Source: Pseudomonas viridiflava (lineage in GTDB: Bacteria > Pseudomonadota > Gammaproteobacteria > Pseudomonadales > Pseudomonadaceae). Taken from it: a stretch of DNA of 64,000 bases. The notes under the pieces were generated by a model. That model saw only the letters and a program-made list of their open reading frames with translations. It searched no databases and was not told the origin of the DNA. The first letter of the stretch is position 1, and the number at the start of each line of letters is the position of its first letter. The stretch lies in contig NZ_LKEH01000027.1 of assembly GCF_001642795.1 (NCBI RefSeq), forward strand, positions 190,573 through 254,572. Direction: 5' to 3'. Below, in pieces: positions 8,756 to 17,547 of the stretch. Position numbers and translations under genes: made by a program.

Positions 8756-8774
8756 TTGCCTGGTAATCCGCCCC

Positions 8775-9359
8775 ATGAAACCGACCTACGACGACACCCG
8801 CCAACACCTGCTCGACACCGGCCACCGGATGATGGCCGAGCGAGGCTTCACCAGCGTCGGCCTGAACGAACTTCTGCAGGCGGCAGGCGTGCCCAAGGGC
8901 TCGTTCTATCACTACTTCAAGTCCAAGGAGCTCTATGGCCAAGCCTTGCTGGAGGACTACTTTGTCGGCTACCTCGCTGACATGGAGCGACGTCTCACGC
9001 TGCCCGGTCTGAGCGCTTACGAGCGTTTGATGGACTACTGGCAGGGCTGGCAGGATCGCTGCGTGCCGGACGGGCAGGGCGACGAATGTCTGGTGGTCAA
9101 GCTCAGTGCCGAGGTGTCGGACCTGTCCGAAACCATGCGTCTTACGTTGCGTGACGGTACGGAGCGGGTCGTGTCGCGTATCACTGTTTGCATCGAGCAA
9201 GGACAGGCCGACAAGTGCCTGCCTGTCGGCGATGCCCGTGCACTGGCGGAGACGCTCTATCAGCTTTGGCTGGGAGCCAGTCTGCTGAACAAGTTGCAGC
9301 GCACCGGGCAGTCACTGGGCAGGGCGATGGAGACGACGAAGCGGTTGCTGAGTGTTTGA
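8775..9359 (+). CDS. TetR family repressor of the OYE/DJ-1 locus
   Basis: The 194-residue protein has the classic TetR helix-turn-helix at residues ~8-55 (HLLDTGHRMMAERGFTSVGLNELLQAAGVPKGSFYHYFKSKELYG). The C-terminal ligand domain includes cysteines in RCVPDGQGDECLV and CIEQGQADKCLP. NemR-type repressors sense electrophiles by cysteine modification, and these Cys residues are candidates. Divergent orientation and three shared palindromes indicate that it represses its own gene, the DJ-1-like gene and the OYE gene. Confidence 0.85.
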   Translation: MKPTYDDTRQHLLDTGHRMMAERGFTSVGLNELLQAAGVPKGSFYHYFKSKELYGQALLEDYFVGYLADMERRLTLPGLSAYERLMDYWQGWQDRCVPDGQGDECLVVKLSAEVSDLSETMRLTLRDGTERVVSRITVCIEQGQADKCLPVGDARALAETLYQLWLGASLLNKLQRTGQSLGRAMETTKRLLSV

Positions 9360-9377
9360 TCGAACGCAACAGCCCGA

Positions 9378-9680
9378 CTAGGTGGAATGACTGAGAATTG
9401 AATCAAGCAAGCCTGGAAAGCGTCTTTCAAGCTCATCCTTGCGAAGAGAGTTCATGTGGGCTGTAGCAACCGTGCGGGTGCGCATCAATCCCGCATCACG
9501 CAGAACCCTGAAGTGATGAGAGACGCTTGATTTGGGGCGCCCTCCATCCAGCTCACCGCAGGTCGCTTCGGCCATGCTGTCGAGACGGCGAATGATCTCC
9601 ATGCGTACAGGGTCGCTCAAGGCATAGAGAACACGCTCAAGAACGAACTCGCTGGCTTCCGGATGTTTGAGTGCTCTCAT
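9378..9680 (-). CDS. ArsR family winged-helix regulator
   Basis: This 100-residue protein starts at ATG 9680 (AAAGG upstream); the TTG at 9689 is an alternative. The wHTH is seen in LYALSDPVRMEIIRRLDS, CGELDGGRPKSSVSHHFRVLRDAGLMRTR and a C-terminal KDELERRFPGLLDSI. The recognition helix SSVSHHFRVL is typical of ArsR. No metal-binding cysteine pair (ELCVCDL) is present, so it belongs to the non-metal-sensing group often paired with oxidoreductases. It is encoded just downstream of the NmrA-like gene on the same strand (46-base gap) and may be cotranscribed. Confidence 0.8.
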   Translation of the reverse strand: MRALKHPEASEFVLERVLYALSDPVRMEIIRRLDSMAEATCGELDGGRPKSSVSHHFRVLRDAGLMRTRTVATAHMNSLRKDELERRFPGLLDSILSHST

Positions 9681-9726
9681 GATCAGCAACCTTTAACGCA
9701 GAACGGTTGGAGTGGATGCGATGTTT

Positions 9727-10620
9727 TCAGCGCACCTGACCTCTGAAAGCATCAAGGTTTTCACGAAGCCAATCGGACAACGAGCGGGGCGCGTTACCGG
9801 TGAGGTCTTCTACCGTGAAGGTCCGTTCTGTCAGTACGCAGTCATGGAAAACCCGGTCAAGCCCCACGAGAATTTCAGCCACGAACGGAGAGAGTCCGTC
9901 GGCAACCAGCGCAGCATGCTGGGCGGCGGGAGTCCTGTGGGTATAGCTGACAGCGTGACCTAGCAAAACGGATAGTTCCTCGGCAATTTGCGGCATGGTC
10001 CAGTTTCCAGGTCCTGTCAGGTGATAGGCACGCCGGGAGCCTTTCTCCACATCTTCCAGTAGCGCTATACGCGCACAACTGGCCACGTCTCGAGTGTCGA
10101 TCAGGTTGACGCGTCCATGGCCTGCGGCACCGGCCCAGGTGCCCACAGCAATGGCATTACCAGCGCGTTTGAGTACGTCCATGAATGTGGTGGGTCTCAA
10201 TACGGTAGAAGCCAGGGATTGCTGACCCAGATGCGCTTCTATCGTTGAATGCCAGGCGAATGGATTCATAGGGGTCGATGGCCCCATGACCGAGAGCTTT
10301 ACGATGTGCTGCACACCTGCTTCTACGGCAGCGTCAATGAGGGCAATTTCATTGGCGACCTGTTGCACAGACGTACCGTGAGCAATGAACAGTTTATCGA
10401 CACCTGCAAGCGCCTTTCCGAGCGTTGACGGTTGATCAAAATCCACTGTCGCGGACGCCACCCTCGCGATAGAGGGCGGGGATGATTGTTGGCGTGTAAG
10501 CGCCATCAGGGTGACCGGGTCAGGTGCCAGTTGATCGATCAACTGCATGCCTACGCGGCCCGTAGCGCCTGCAATGGCGATGCGCAGTGGTTTCGTTTGC
10601 CTGTTGGATGGGTCAATCAT
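9727..10620 (-). CDS. NmrA-like NAD(P)-binding protein
   Basis: The 297-residue product has an N-terminal Rossmann motif IAGATGRVGMQL and belongs to the atypical SDR/NmrA (SDR-a5) family. The active-site YxxxK of classical SDRs is absent, as usual for the group. It is divergently transcribed from a TetR gene, with an inverted repeat between, so the regulator at 10697 most likely controls it. It is either a redox-sensing protein or an NAD(P)H:quinone oxidoreductase of the QOR2/YtfG type. Confidence 0.8.
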   Translation of the reverse strand: MIDPSNRQTKPLRIAIAGATGRVGMQLIDQLAPDPVTLMALTRQQSSPPSIARVASATVDFDQPSTLGKALAGVDKLFIAHGTSVQQVANEIALIDAAVEAGVQHIVKLSVMGPSTPMNPFAWHSTIEAHLGQQSLASTVLRPTTFMDVLKRAGNAIAVGTWAGAAGHGRVNLIDTRDVASCARIALLEDVEKGSRRAYHLTGPGNWTMPQIAEELSVLLGHAVSYTHRTPAAQHAALVADGLSPFVAEILVGLDRVFHDCVLTERTFTVEDLTGNAPRSLSDWLRENLDAFRGQVR

Positions 10621-10638
10621 GATGAATTTTCCGTATCA

Positions 10639-10677
10639 TGGAACGATCAGTCCATCTATCCTGTACCGATCGTTCCA
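10639..10677. promoter_or_regulatory. Operator between nmrA-like and tetR genes
   Basis: TGGAACGATC (10639-10648) is inverted as GATCGTTCCA (10668-10677), with a 19-base spacer, in the divergent promoter interval. It is a likely TetR binding site controlling both directions. Confidence 0.7.
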
Positions 10678-10696
10678 GTGTGTCAACGGAGGAATC

Positions 10697-11284
10697 ATGA
10701 GCGGTAAACCGCAATATGATGAAAGCGCGGTGTTGAAAGCCGCTACAGGCGTTTTCTGGCGTCATGGGTATGCAAATGCCTCTGTGAGCGATCTGACCGA
10801 GGCGACGGGACTGTCTCGATCAAGCCTGTATCAGCGCTTTCAAGACAAGGACGGGCTCTTCAACGAGTCCCTCCAACTGTATACCGAGCGCGTATTGGCC
10901 CGGATGAAATCGACTCGCGTACAGACCTCCAAAGCGAGCGTGGAAGCGCTGCTACGTGAGTTTCTGCCCAAAGAGTCTGATGTAACGCGCCCGTCAGGCT
11001 GTCTGATTTCGCGCAGCAACGCTGAGCAGGAAGGCCTTAGTGCCACAGGAAAAAGCGCTGCGAACGCTGCGGCCTGCAAGCAGCGGCAGATTTTTCTGGA
11101 GATTTTGATGGATGGGCAAGTGGCAGGTGAGATCGAGCGCGACGTGGATGTGGATCTGCTGGCCTGGTATTACTTCGGAATATTGCAGTCGATTGTAAAT
11201 CTGCCTTTGGTGGGTGCTAACAGCCAGACGCTTACCCGTCTCATTGACGTCGCCATGCTCACATGGCCGCAAGGCAAGGCGTGA
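10697..11284 (+). CDS. TetR family regulator
   Basis: The ATG at 10697 with GGAGGAA upstream gives 195 residues. A longer frame would start within the divergent gene and is rejected. The HTH occupies residues ~10-50 (VLKAATGVFWRHGYANASVSDLTEATGLSRSSLYQRFQDKDGL). The C-terminal half has the EFLPKESDVTRPSGCLISRSNAE context of the AcnR/YxaF-like subgroup. It is divergent to the NmrA-like oxidoreductase and shares an operator region with it. Confidence 0.85.
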   Translation: MSGKPQYDESAVLKAATGVFWRHGYANASVSDLTEATGLSRSSLYQRFQDKDGLFNESLQLYTERVLARMKSTRVQTSKASVEALLREFLPKESDVTRPSGCLISRSNAEQEGLSATGKSAANAAACKQRQIFLEILMDGQVAGEIERDVDVDLLAWYYFGILQSIVNLPLVGANSQTLTRLIDVAMLTWPQGKA

Positions 11285-11487
11285 ATGACGGTCGTGTTGA
11301 GGCTGTTTCGCCGACATCCGGAGGCCCGTTGGCTGAACAGGTTGGCGTCGCTTCGATCAAGGCTTGCTTACATATAATTGGTAACTAATTGTTGGCTGAT
11401 TGCCGCCCCGCATTTGATGTATACCCTTTTTCTTTTTTTGCCGTCGCCGCTGCACGAAGAGTGAAGGGTGAGCGTTAAGGACTGACC

Positions 11488-12267
11488 ATGAAGCCCGAAA
11501 GCCAACCCGCCATGCAGGCGAAAAGCGGCCCGATTACGTTTGCATGCAATGGATGCGGAATCTGCTGCAAAGGACGTCTCATACCCCTCACGCTTCAAGA
11601 GGCCGAGGAGTGGCTGGATCGCGGTAACGATGTCGCCGTCATACTTGAAGCGTTCGACCACTCGACCTACCTCGATCCGGCACACTACGCCCACAGCGTC
11701 AAGCGCGCTGCGGAAGTGATCAGTGGCGAGGCACGCATCCAGGTGGTCGCCGTCTTTGCGGGTAACGCGCTGACACAGTGTCCGAGTCTGGGTGAGGATA
11801 ACCGCTGCGGAATCTACGAAGACCGGCCGCTGGTCTGTCGAATCTATCCCATGGAAATCAACCCGTTTCTGACCCTGCGTCCCGAAGAAAAGGTGTGTCC
11901 GCCGGAAGTCTGGGAGTCGGGCGACGTGTTGTTTTCTGATCGGGTCGTTGACCCTGTCCTGGAGGATCAGATTCAACGCTCCCGCCAGGCAGACCGAGAC
12001 GACGCCGGGGCCAAGATTGCCGTGTGTGAACAGATGGGAATGAACGTCGCGGCCTGGAAAGGCGATGCTCTGGCTGTTTATCTGGCTGACCGCGTGTTAC
12101 TGCGACAGGCCATAAGGCTCGTCAGGGCAGGGGATCCTAAGCCTGCAAACGTGTCCTGGAAAGTCCGTGCCGATGATGCCGATCTTCACACCCGTCTGGA
12201 CCTGGCGGGCGTTGAAATGGATTTTGGAAAACAGACCGACTACATCTTTCATTCCGTTGCCGTATGA
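11488..12267 (+). CDS. YkgJ family cysteine-cluster protein
   Basis: This 259-residue protein carries the two signatures of the YkgJ/FliB-like cysteine cluster family: CNGCGICCKG at residues ~16-25 and CGIYEDRPLVCRIYPMEI at ~109-126. The cysteines are believed to bind zinc or an Fe-S cluster. Function is unknown in general. Most family members are 80-130 residues, so the ~130-residue C-terminal extension is noteworthy. It converges with the ABC permease genes to the right. Confidence 0.8.
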   Translation: MKPESQPAMQAKSGPITFACNGCGICCKGRLIPLTLQEAEEWLDRGNDVAVILEAFDHSTYLDPAHYAHSVKRAAEVISGEARIQVVAVFAGNALTQCPSLGEDNRCGIYEDRPLVCRIYPMEINPFLTLRPEEKVCPPEVWESGDVLFSDRVVDPVLEDQIQRSRQADRDDAGAKIAVCEQMGMNVAAWKGDALAVYLADRVLLRQAIRLVRAGDPKPANVSWKVRADDADLHTRLDLAGVEMDFGKQTDYIFHSVAV

Positions 12268-12318
12268 GCCTGCCGGGTGATGGTTGTGCTTTTACGGAAT
12301 GAAGAAAATACCGAGACG

Positions 12319-13026
12319 TCAGCGCAACCGTTGATACGCCAGCAACCGGTGCTCGGTCGCTCGAAACAGGCCAACCAGAGCAAATGCCACCAGCATGTAT
12401 AGCAGCGCAGCTATCCCGTAGGCCTGAAAAGTCTTGAAGGTGGCAGCGTTGACATCGGCAGCAATTTTCAGAATATCGGGCACCGTTGCCGTAAACGCGA
12501 TGGCCGTGGCGTGTAGGACAAAAATCACTTCGTTACTGTAAGCGGGAAGTGCCCGGCGCAACATGCCGGGTATCAGCACGTGAAGGAACAGTCCGCTGCG
12601 CGTCATGCCCAACGCCAAAGCAGCCTCGATCTCGCCACGGGGTGTGGTGCGCAATACGCCGGAGAGAATTTCGATGGTATAGGCGCAGGTATTCAAGGCC
12701 AGCGCCAGAATCACGCAATGCATACCGTCCTTGAAGAACCACCACAAGCCCGGCGATTCCCTGATGACGCTCAGACTGGCCATGCCGCTGTAGATAATCA
12801 ACAACTGGACGAACAGCGGCGTACCGCGAAACACTAGGGTGTAGAGCCTGACCGGCAGAGCGAACCATGGGCTGCTGTAGGTGCGTATCAGGGCCAACGG
12901 TATTGCGGCGAGCAACCCGATGGCGGCGGACGTTACCAGCAGCCATAACGTGACGGCCAGACCGCTCCAGTGGTATCCGTCCGACCACAGGAAGTTCGGC
13001 CCGAACTCTTGCAGTATGTCGATCAC
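12319..13026 (-). CDS. Amino acid ABC transporter permease (HisM/ArtM type)
   Basis: The 235-residue inner-membrane protein has about five transmembrane helices and the cytoplasmic EAA loop GEIEAALALGMTRSGLFLHVLIPG that docks with the ATPase. Its start overlaps the preceding permease by four bases, implying translational coupling and a HisQM-like heterodimer. It ends the operon; no ATP-binding subunit follows. Confidence 0.9.
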   Translation of the reverse strand: MIDILQEFGPNFLWSDGYHWSGLAVTLWLLVTSAAIGLLAAIPLALIRTYSSPWFALPVRLYTLVFRGTPLFVQLLIIYSGMASLSVIRESPGLWWFFKDGMHCVILALALNTCAYTIEILSGVLRTTPRGEIEAALALGMTRSGLFLHVLIPGMLRRALPAYSNEVIFVLHATAIAFTATVPDILKIAADVNAATFKTFQAYGIAALLYMLVAFALVGLFRATEHRLLAYQRLR

Positions 13027-13712
13027 GATAGCCTCCGCTTAGGCTCGACGCTGTAACGCCGCTCAAGCTGTTTGAGCGCAACACTTGAAAGGATTGCGAA
13101 GGCAAGGAATATCGCGGCAATCACCAGGTAGAAAAACATCTGCCTTGAAGTCGCGTTACCGGCCTGTTTGGCTACCTGCACCATGTCGTTGAGACCCAGC
13201 AGCGAAATCAGTCCGGCACCTTTCAACAGGACTTGCCAGATATTGCCGAGGCCAGGCAGCGCAAAGCGCATCATCAACGGAAACCGGATGCGGCGCAGCA
13301 CTTGCCAATGACTCATGCCATAAGCACGAGCGGCTTCCAGTTGCCCAGGTGGAGTGGCCTGGAACGCGCCGCGAAAGGTCTCCACGCAGTACGCTCCGTA
13401 AATGAATCCCAGCGTTGCGATGGCAGTGCCGTAAGGGTTCAGAGGCCATGAATCCTGGCCGAACGCTTGCGCCATCTGGTTCAGTCCGATCTGTGCGCTG
13501 TAGTAAATGAGCAGCATCAGGACCAGGTCCGGAACACTGCGCACCAGGGTGGTGTAGAGGGTCGCGATCAGCCTTAGCGGTGCCAGTGGCGCCAGTTTTG
13601 CCAAGGCTCCCAGCAGGCCGAGCAGGACCGCGAGGCAGGCAGCCCAGATGGCCACCTGAACGGTCAACCATGCCCCCTGAAAAATGAGATAGCCGTACCC
13701 CTCAAGGAACAT
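13023..13712 (-). CDS. Amino acid ABC transporter permease (HisQ/ArtQ type)
   Basis: The 229-residue permease begins MFLEGYGYLIFQGAWLTVQVA, a typical HisQ start, and contains the EAA loop LEAARAYGMSHWQVLRRIRFP. It is second in the series (binding protein, HisQ-like, HisM-like) read on the minus strand. It imports the substrate captured by the binding protein at 13737, together with its partner at 12319. Confidence 0.9.
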   Translation of the reverse strand: MFLEGYGYLIFQGAWLTVQVAIWAACLAVLLGLLGALAKLAPLAPLRLIATLYTTLVRSVPDLVLMLLIYYSAQIGLNQMAQAFGQDSWPLNPYGTAIATLGFIYGAYCVETFRGAFQATPPGQLEAARAYGMSHWQVLRRIRFPLMMRFALPGLGNIWQVLLKGAGLISLLGLNDMVQVAKQAGNATSRQMFFYLVIAAIFLAFAILSSVALKQLERRYSVEPKRRLS

Positions 13713-13736
13713 GATTTCAGGCTCCGCGGTGGTGGT

Positions 13737-14507
13737 TTATTGAGGCGAAATGTCGAAGTCGAAGTATTTTCTGGCGATACGGTCATAGGTGCCGTTTTCG
13801 TGAATCTTCTGGAGCGCCCGGTTGATGTCGGTGGCCAGCGCGGTGTCACCCTTTCGCAAGCCTATTCCTGTTCCCGGCCCGAATATTTCGGGTGATTTGA
13901 CGACGTCGCCGGCGTAGCTGAATCCCTTGCCTATCGGCTTCTTGAGCAAGCCTTCATTGATCGCGATGGCGTCGTCAAAAGCAGCATCGAGCCGTCCGTT
14001 CATCAAGTCCGAATAGGTCAGGTCGCTGCTTTGATAAGGCACTACCTCTACACCCTTCAAGCCCCACATCCGCTTGGCATAGACTTCGAACACACTGCCT
14101 TGCTGCACACCAATGCGCTTGCCGCGCAAGGATTCTGCCGTCGGCTGCCAGGGGCTGCCTTGCGGTGCCACCAGACGGGCAGGGGTGTCGTACAGCGTGT
14201 CGGAAAAAGCGATTTCGTTCTTGCGCGCTTCGGTAATCGACAGCGCAGACAGGATGCCGTCGAACTTCTTGCCTTTAAGCGCCGAGATCATTCCATCGAA
14301 GGCGTTTTCCACCCAGACACACCGACGTTTCAACTCGGTACACAGGCTTTCACCCAGCTCGATATCGAACCCTGTCAGCGAGCCGTCCGGTTGCTTGGAC
14401 TCAAACGGAGGGTAGGTGGGGTCTACCCCGAAACGCAGCTCGTCACTGGCGCCCCAGCTCAGCAGTGGGAGTGCCGCGAACGTTAATCCGATCAGACATT
14501 TTTTCAT
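13737..14507 (-). CDS. Periplasmic amino acid/opine-type solute-binding protein
   Basis: The 256-residue product starts at ATG 14507; a GTG at 14522 is less likely. Residues 1-20 (MKKCLIGLTFAALPLLSWGA) are a signal peptide. The mature start ELRFGVDPTYPPFESKQPDGSLTGFDIELG is diagnostic of the bacterial SBP family 3 (HisJ/ArgT-like), and the hinge-region VENAFDGMISALKGKKFDGILS follows it. Two cysteines, CTELKRRCVW, match the conserved disulphide of the LAO/HisJ type. Context suggests the ligand is a glycated amino acid rather than a free one. Confidence 0.88.
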   Translation of the reverse strand: MKKCLIGLTFAALPLLSWGASDELRFGVDPTYPPFESKQPDGSLTGFDIELGESLCTELKRRCVWVENAFDGMISALKGKKFDGILSALSITEARKNEIAFSDTLYDTPARLVAPQGSPWQPTAESLRGKRIGVQQGSVFEVYAKRMWGLKGVEVVPYQSSDLTYSDLMNGRLDAAFDDAIAINEGLLKKPIGKGFSYAGDVVKSPEIFGPGTGIGLRKGDTALATDINRALQKIHENGTYDRIARKYFDFDISPQ

Positions 14508-14567
14508 CGACAGGGTATCCACAACGGTTGGTTGAACGGTCCAGGCACACGCCTGGAACAGCGCGTA

Positions 14568-15422
14568 TCAGCCTTGGTTTTTCAAGGCGTTTTTCAGGTG
14601 CTCGGAGCGTTCGACGTCCAGTGTCTGCGCATGACCAAAACCACCGTTCCAGCCACAGACCTGAACGGCATAATCGACGCCGCGCACCAGACACTCCGCA
14701 AGGCCGTACCGGGCCTGATTCGCCAGCAGAAAAGCGGTAGTGAATCCGTCTCCGGCCCCCATGCTGTCGACGACGCTGCAGGGCAGGCCAGGGTGTTCGT
14801 GGATCCCTTGCCCATCAGTCGCGAGCGCACCCCGCGCACCACGAGTGATGACCACGATCTTCGGCCCCATGGCCTGCATCGAGAGCGCCAGTTCGTGCGC
14901 GTCTTGTGAAGGCAGGTCGGCGGCCGAGAAAAAGGCGATATCGACCTGTTCGATCAGACCTTTCCACTCGAACTCGACCCAGTTGTCCGAGAAGTCGAAA
15001 GACAGACAGCCACTTGCATGACGAATCTGCGCCAGCTGGTTTTCAAGCCCGCTATAGAGGCTGCTGTGCGCCAAGGGGAACTGCGCGATGTAGGCCAGAT
15101 CCTCGGTGCTGAGTTGCAACTGACGACAGACACCAGGATCGCTCCCGAGAAACACGCGCTCGCCATCGATGCTATCGACACACGCCCAGCCATTGGCGCC
15201 CGGCAGCGTTCGGCAACGGGACGTATCGACGTGTTCTTTCTGAAGGCTGTCGAGCAGACACTTGCCGTAACGGTCATCGCCCACGCAGCCCAGGTAGGCG
15301 CTGCGAGCGCCAAGCCGGGACGCAAATACCGCTGCGTTGAGCGCATTCCCGCCCGGATACTCAATGTTCCGGTCCAGGTAGACGTCCATGGTGTTGTCGC
15401 CGACCGCGATCAGGCTTGCCAT
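14568..15422 (-). CDS. PfkB family sugar kinase, FrlD (fructoselysine 6-kinase)-like
   Basis: The 284-residue kinase starts at ATG 15422 behind GGAG, two bases after the stop of the SIS gene. PfkB motif 1 is GGNALNAAVFASRLG (residues ~24-38). Motif 2 is DSMGAGDGFTTAF, where the Asp of GAGD is the catalytic base. Its length and the DNTMDVYLDRN N-terminus resemble FrlD, which phosphorylates fructoselysine at the 6-position. Pairing with an FrlB-like deglycase and a HutC-type regulator makes an Amadori-product kinase the best guess. Confidence 0.8.
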   Translation of the reverse strand: MASLIAVGDNTMDVYLDRNIEYPGGNALNAAVFASRLGARSAYLGCVGDDRYGKCLLDSLQKEHVDTSRCRTLPGANGWACVDSIDGERVFLGSDPGVCRQLQLSTEDLAYIAQFPLAHSSLYSGLENQLAQIRHASGCLSFDFSDNWVEFEWKGLIEQVDIAFFSAADLPSQDAHELALSMQAMGPKIVVITRGARGALATDGQGIHEHPGLPCSVVDSMGAGDGFTTAFLLANQARYGLAECLVRGVDYAVQVCGWNGGFGHAQTLDVERSEHLKNALKNQG

Positions 15423-15424
15423 GC

Positions 15425-16438
15425 TCAGTACTCCGTTTTCCACATATAGCGGCGAGTGGTCAGCGGTTGTTGATGCCAGACAGCCAGATGCGCGGCGATG
15501 CGTTCAGCTGCGATACCGACGATATAGGGCGCAACCATGGCGCGGATTTCGGGCTCGATCCCGACCATCGGGAAGTCCTTGGAATCGTAGATCATCACCC
15601 GCTCGGTATAACGCTGGCAGAAGCTCACGACCCGTTCCATCTGCGCCCGGCTGGGATCTTCGCCAACCAGCAGCAGCAACGGAGTAGAGGCGTCGATGGC
15701 TTCGAACGGACCATGGAAAAATTCCGCAGCTTCCACGGGCAGGCAGTGCAGCCATTGGCTTTCCATCACGACACACACGCCGAATACATAGGCAGTGGTA
15801 AACATCGGCCCCGATGCCAGGAAATACATGACGCGATCATCTTTGTAGAGGCGGGCCTCTTCAGTGGCGCGTTGGTCGTTGTTGATTGCCGCATCCGCCA
15901 GCGCTTGCGGCAATGCCTTGAGCGAGCGGGTGAGCTTGTCGAGCAATGGCCAGCCTTCACGTTTGGCCAGAATTCCGCCGACCAGGGCCTGGAGGATCAT
16001 GAAGCAGCCGAAGTAGGCCTCGTCCGTCGGCCCCAGCAGAAAGCAATGCTGAACGGCTTTTGCCAGCGGCAACCCGGCCGTTTGCGTCACGCCCACGGTG
16101 AGACAGGGTTTGCCCTGAAGAAAGTGTGCAGCGGCGATGGTTTCCTGCGTCGTTCCGGACTTTGAGGCAAGCACCACCAGCGTGCGTTCGTCCAGGCGCG
16201 GCGGATCGATATCCATGAAATCGGCCGGGAAGTAGCGCCGGACTTCCAAGGAATGGCTATAGCGTTCAATCCAGTATTGCAGACCGAGCATGATGCGATT
16301 GGGCGCACCGCAACTGACGAAATAAATCCGGTCGATCCGCGTGGCCAGTTCCTGGCCGAACTGCTGGGCGTCGTCGACGATTTGAATGGATTGTTGCAAG
16401 GAAGCGATAAAGCCTTCCCGGTTGAACTGGATCGCCAT
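15425..16438 (-). CDS. SIS-domain deglycase, FrlB-like
   Basis: The 337-residue protein uses ATG 16438 (AGGAG upstream). It contains tandem SIS (sugar isomerase) modules: FVSCGAPNRIMLGLQYWIERYS and VVLASKSGTTQETIAAAHFLQG in the first, and the EAAEFFHGPFEAID loop in the second. The Glu and His in this loop correspond to catalytic residues of the FrlB/FraB family, which cleaves 6-phosphofructosyl amino acids to glucose 6-phosphate and the free amino acid. First gene of the minus-strand series, with the kinase immediately after. Confidence 0.82.
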   Translation of the reverse strand: MAIQFNREGFIASLQQSIQIVDDAQQFGQELATRIDRIYFVSCGAPNRIMLGLQYWIERYSHSLEVRRYFPADFMDIDPPRLDERTLVVLASKSGTTQETIAAAHFLQGKPCLTVGVTQTAGLPLAKAVQHCFLLGPTDEAYFGCFMILQALVGGILAKREGWPLLDKLTRSLKALPQALADAAINNDQRATEEARLYKDDRVMYFLASGPMFTTAYVFGVCVVMESQWLHCLPVEAAEFFHGPFEAIDASTPLLLLVGEDPSRAQMERVVSFCQRYTERVMIYDSKDFPMVGIEPEIRAMVAPYIVGIAAERIAAHLAVWHQQPLTTRRYMWKTEY

Positions 16439-16482
16439 GCGGACTCCTGAGTACCTTGTGAAGAGGCTACTATTCGCCAAGA

Positions 16483-16543
16483 ATTAGACCAAAACCTATA
16501 CCATGAAAAAGACCACTACAAGGCTTTTCCTTCATGGTCTAAT
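16483..16543. promoter_or_regulatory. HutC/FrlR-type operator pair
   Basis: ATTAGACC (16483-16490) is repeated inverted as GGTCTAAT (16536-16543) in the divergent interval. GGTCTA/TAGACC half-sites are those recognised by several HutC-subfamily GntR regulators (YvoA, PhnF). The two half sites are far apart (45 bases), so DNA looping or two separate sites is possible. Confidence 0.5.
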
Positions 16544-16667
16544 AGGGCGAGTGAGCGATTTTGTAGAAAGCTGATGGGCCGTTCATTAACCAGATCGCCT
16601 AACGCGGGGACTTTTTGGCTGTAGCAGTCACACGAACCGCCAGAAAAAATAAATCGGGATGTAGACC

Positions 16668-17459
16668 ATGAAGTTGACCAGTGAAAAACCTTCGGACACG
16701 GCGTTTCCTGCCCCTCTGCGCAAGCAGGTGGCCTGGCAGGCTGTGCAGGCATTGCTGGAAATGCTTGAGCGCCCGGAGTTCGGGCCGACTGAGCGTATTC
16801 CGGCGGAGCGGGACCTGGCTGAGCACCTGGGCATCAGCCGCATGACCTTGCGCAAGGCATTGCAGATACTGATCGACCGAGGGGTGCTTGAGCGTCGCGG
16901 CAACCGTGGAACCTTCGTGACGGCACCAGGCGTTGAGCGGCCACTCAATACCATGGCGCGCAAGGGCATCGCCCAAGTGGTTGAACAGGCCGGGGCTCGC
17001 CCAGGCAGCAAGCTGCTCTACTTTGAGCAAACCGCCGCAAGTGCTCGCGTCGCCAGACTGCTGAAGATTCAGGAAGGGGACGTGCTACTCACCATCAGGC
17101 GTCTGCGCACAGTGGACCAGAAGCCGTTCTGCATCGAGACCAGCTACATCCCCGCCGCCAAGGTCCCTGAGCTGGTTGCTGCCGACCTGATTGAAGGGGC
17201 GTCGCTGTATGCGCTGTTGTCGGAGCGCTATCAGATTGAAATAGAAAGTGATGAGGGGACGTTAAGCGTTGCCACGATGAACGACCAGGAGGCCCGATTG
17301 CTGGAGGTTGAACCCGGCACAGCCGCATTGGTTTATCGAGGCGTGATATTCGATACCCAAGGGCAGCCGGTCGAGTATCTGGTCTCGGTCAACCACCCCC
17401 AGCGCGTGGTGTTCAAACTGGCAGACAGTCGGATCAATGGTTTCCATGCCCGTCCCTAG
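16668..17459 (+). CDS. GntR/HutC family regulator (FrlR-like)
   Basis: The 263-residue protein has an N-terminal winged helix (residues ~20-90: ALLEMLERPEFGPTERIPAERDLAEHLGISRMTLRKALQILIDRGVLERRGNRGTFV in sequence) and a C-terminal UTRA ligand domain ending with FDTQGQPVEYLVSVNHPQRVVFK. UTRA domains bind phosphorylated sugars or small ligands. Divergence from the SIS/kinase/transporter operon and the GGTCTAAT sites between them suggest it represses that operon and is released by a 6-phosphofructosyl amino acid. Confidence 0.85.
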   Translation: MKLTSEKPSDTAFPAPLRKQVAWQAVQALLEMLERPEFGPTERIPAERDLAEHLGISRMTLRKALQILIDRGVLERRGNRGTFVTAPGVERPLNTMARKGIAQVVEQAGARPGSKLLYFEQTAASARVARLLKIQEGDVLLTIRRLRTVDQKPFCIETSYIPAAKVPELVAADLIEGASLYALLSERYQIEIESDEGTLSVATMNDQEARLLEVEPGTAALVYRGVIFDTQGQPVEYLVSVNHPQRVVFKLADSRINGFHARP

Positions 17460-17485
17460 ACCGCCGGATGCTGGCCAAAAACAAT

Positions 17486-17514
17486 TTGACATATGTTATT
17501 TGTGATCACATATT
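17486..17514 (+). promoter_or_regulatory. Promoter and palindrome of the GntR–BKACE operon
   Basis: TTGACA (17486-17491), a 17-base spacer and CATATT (17509-17514) form a sigma-70 promoter. An ATATGT/ACATAT inverted repeat (17491-17513) overlaps it exactly, a good place for FadR-type autorepression by the GntR protein encoded 34 bases downstream. Confidence 0.6.
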
Positions 17515-17547
17515 GAGCGCATAAGAACGCCAATATGAGCCAGATCC

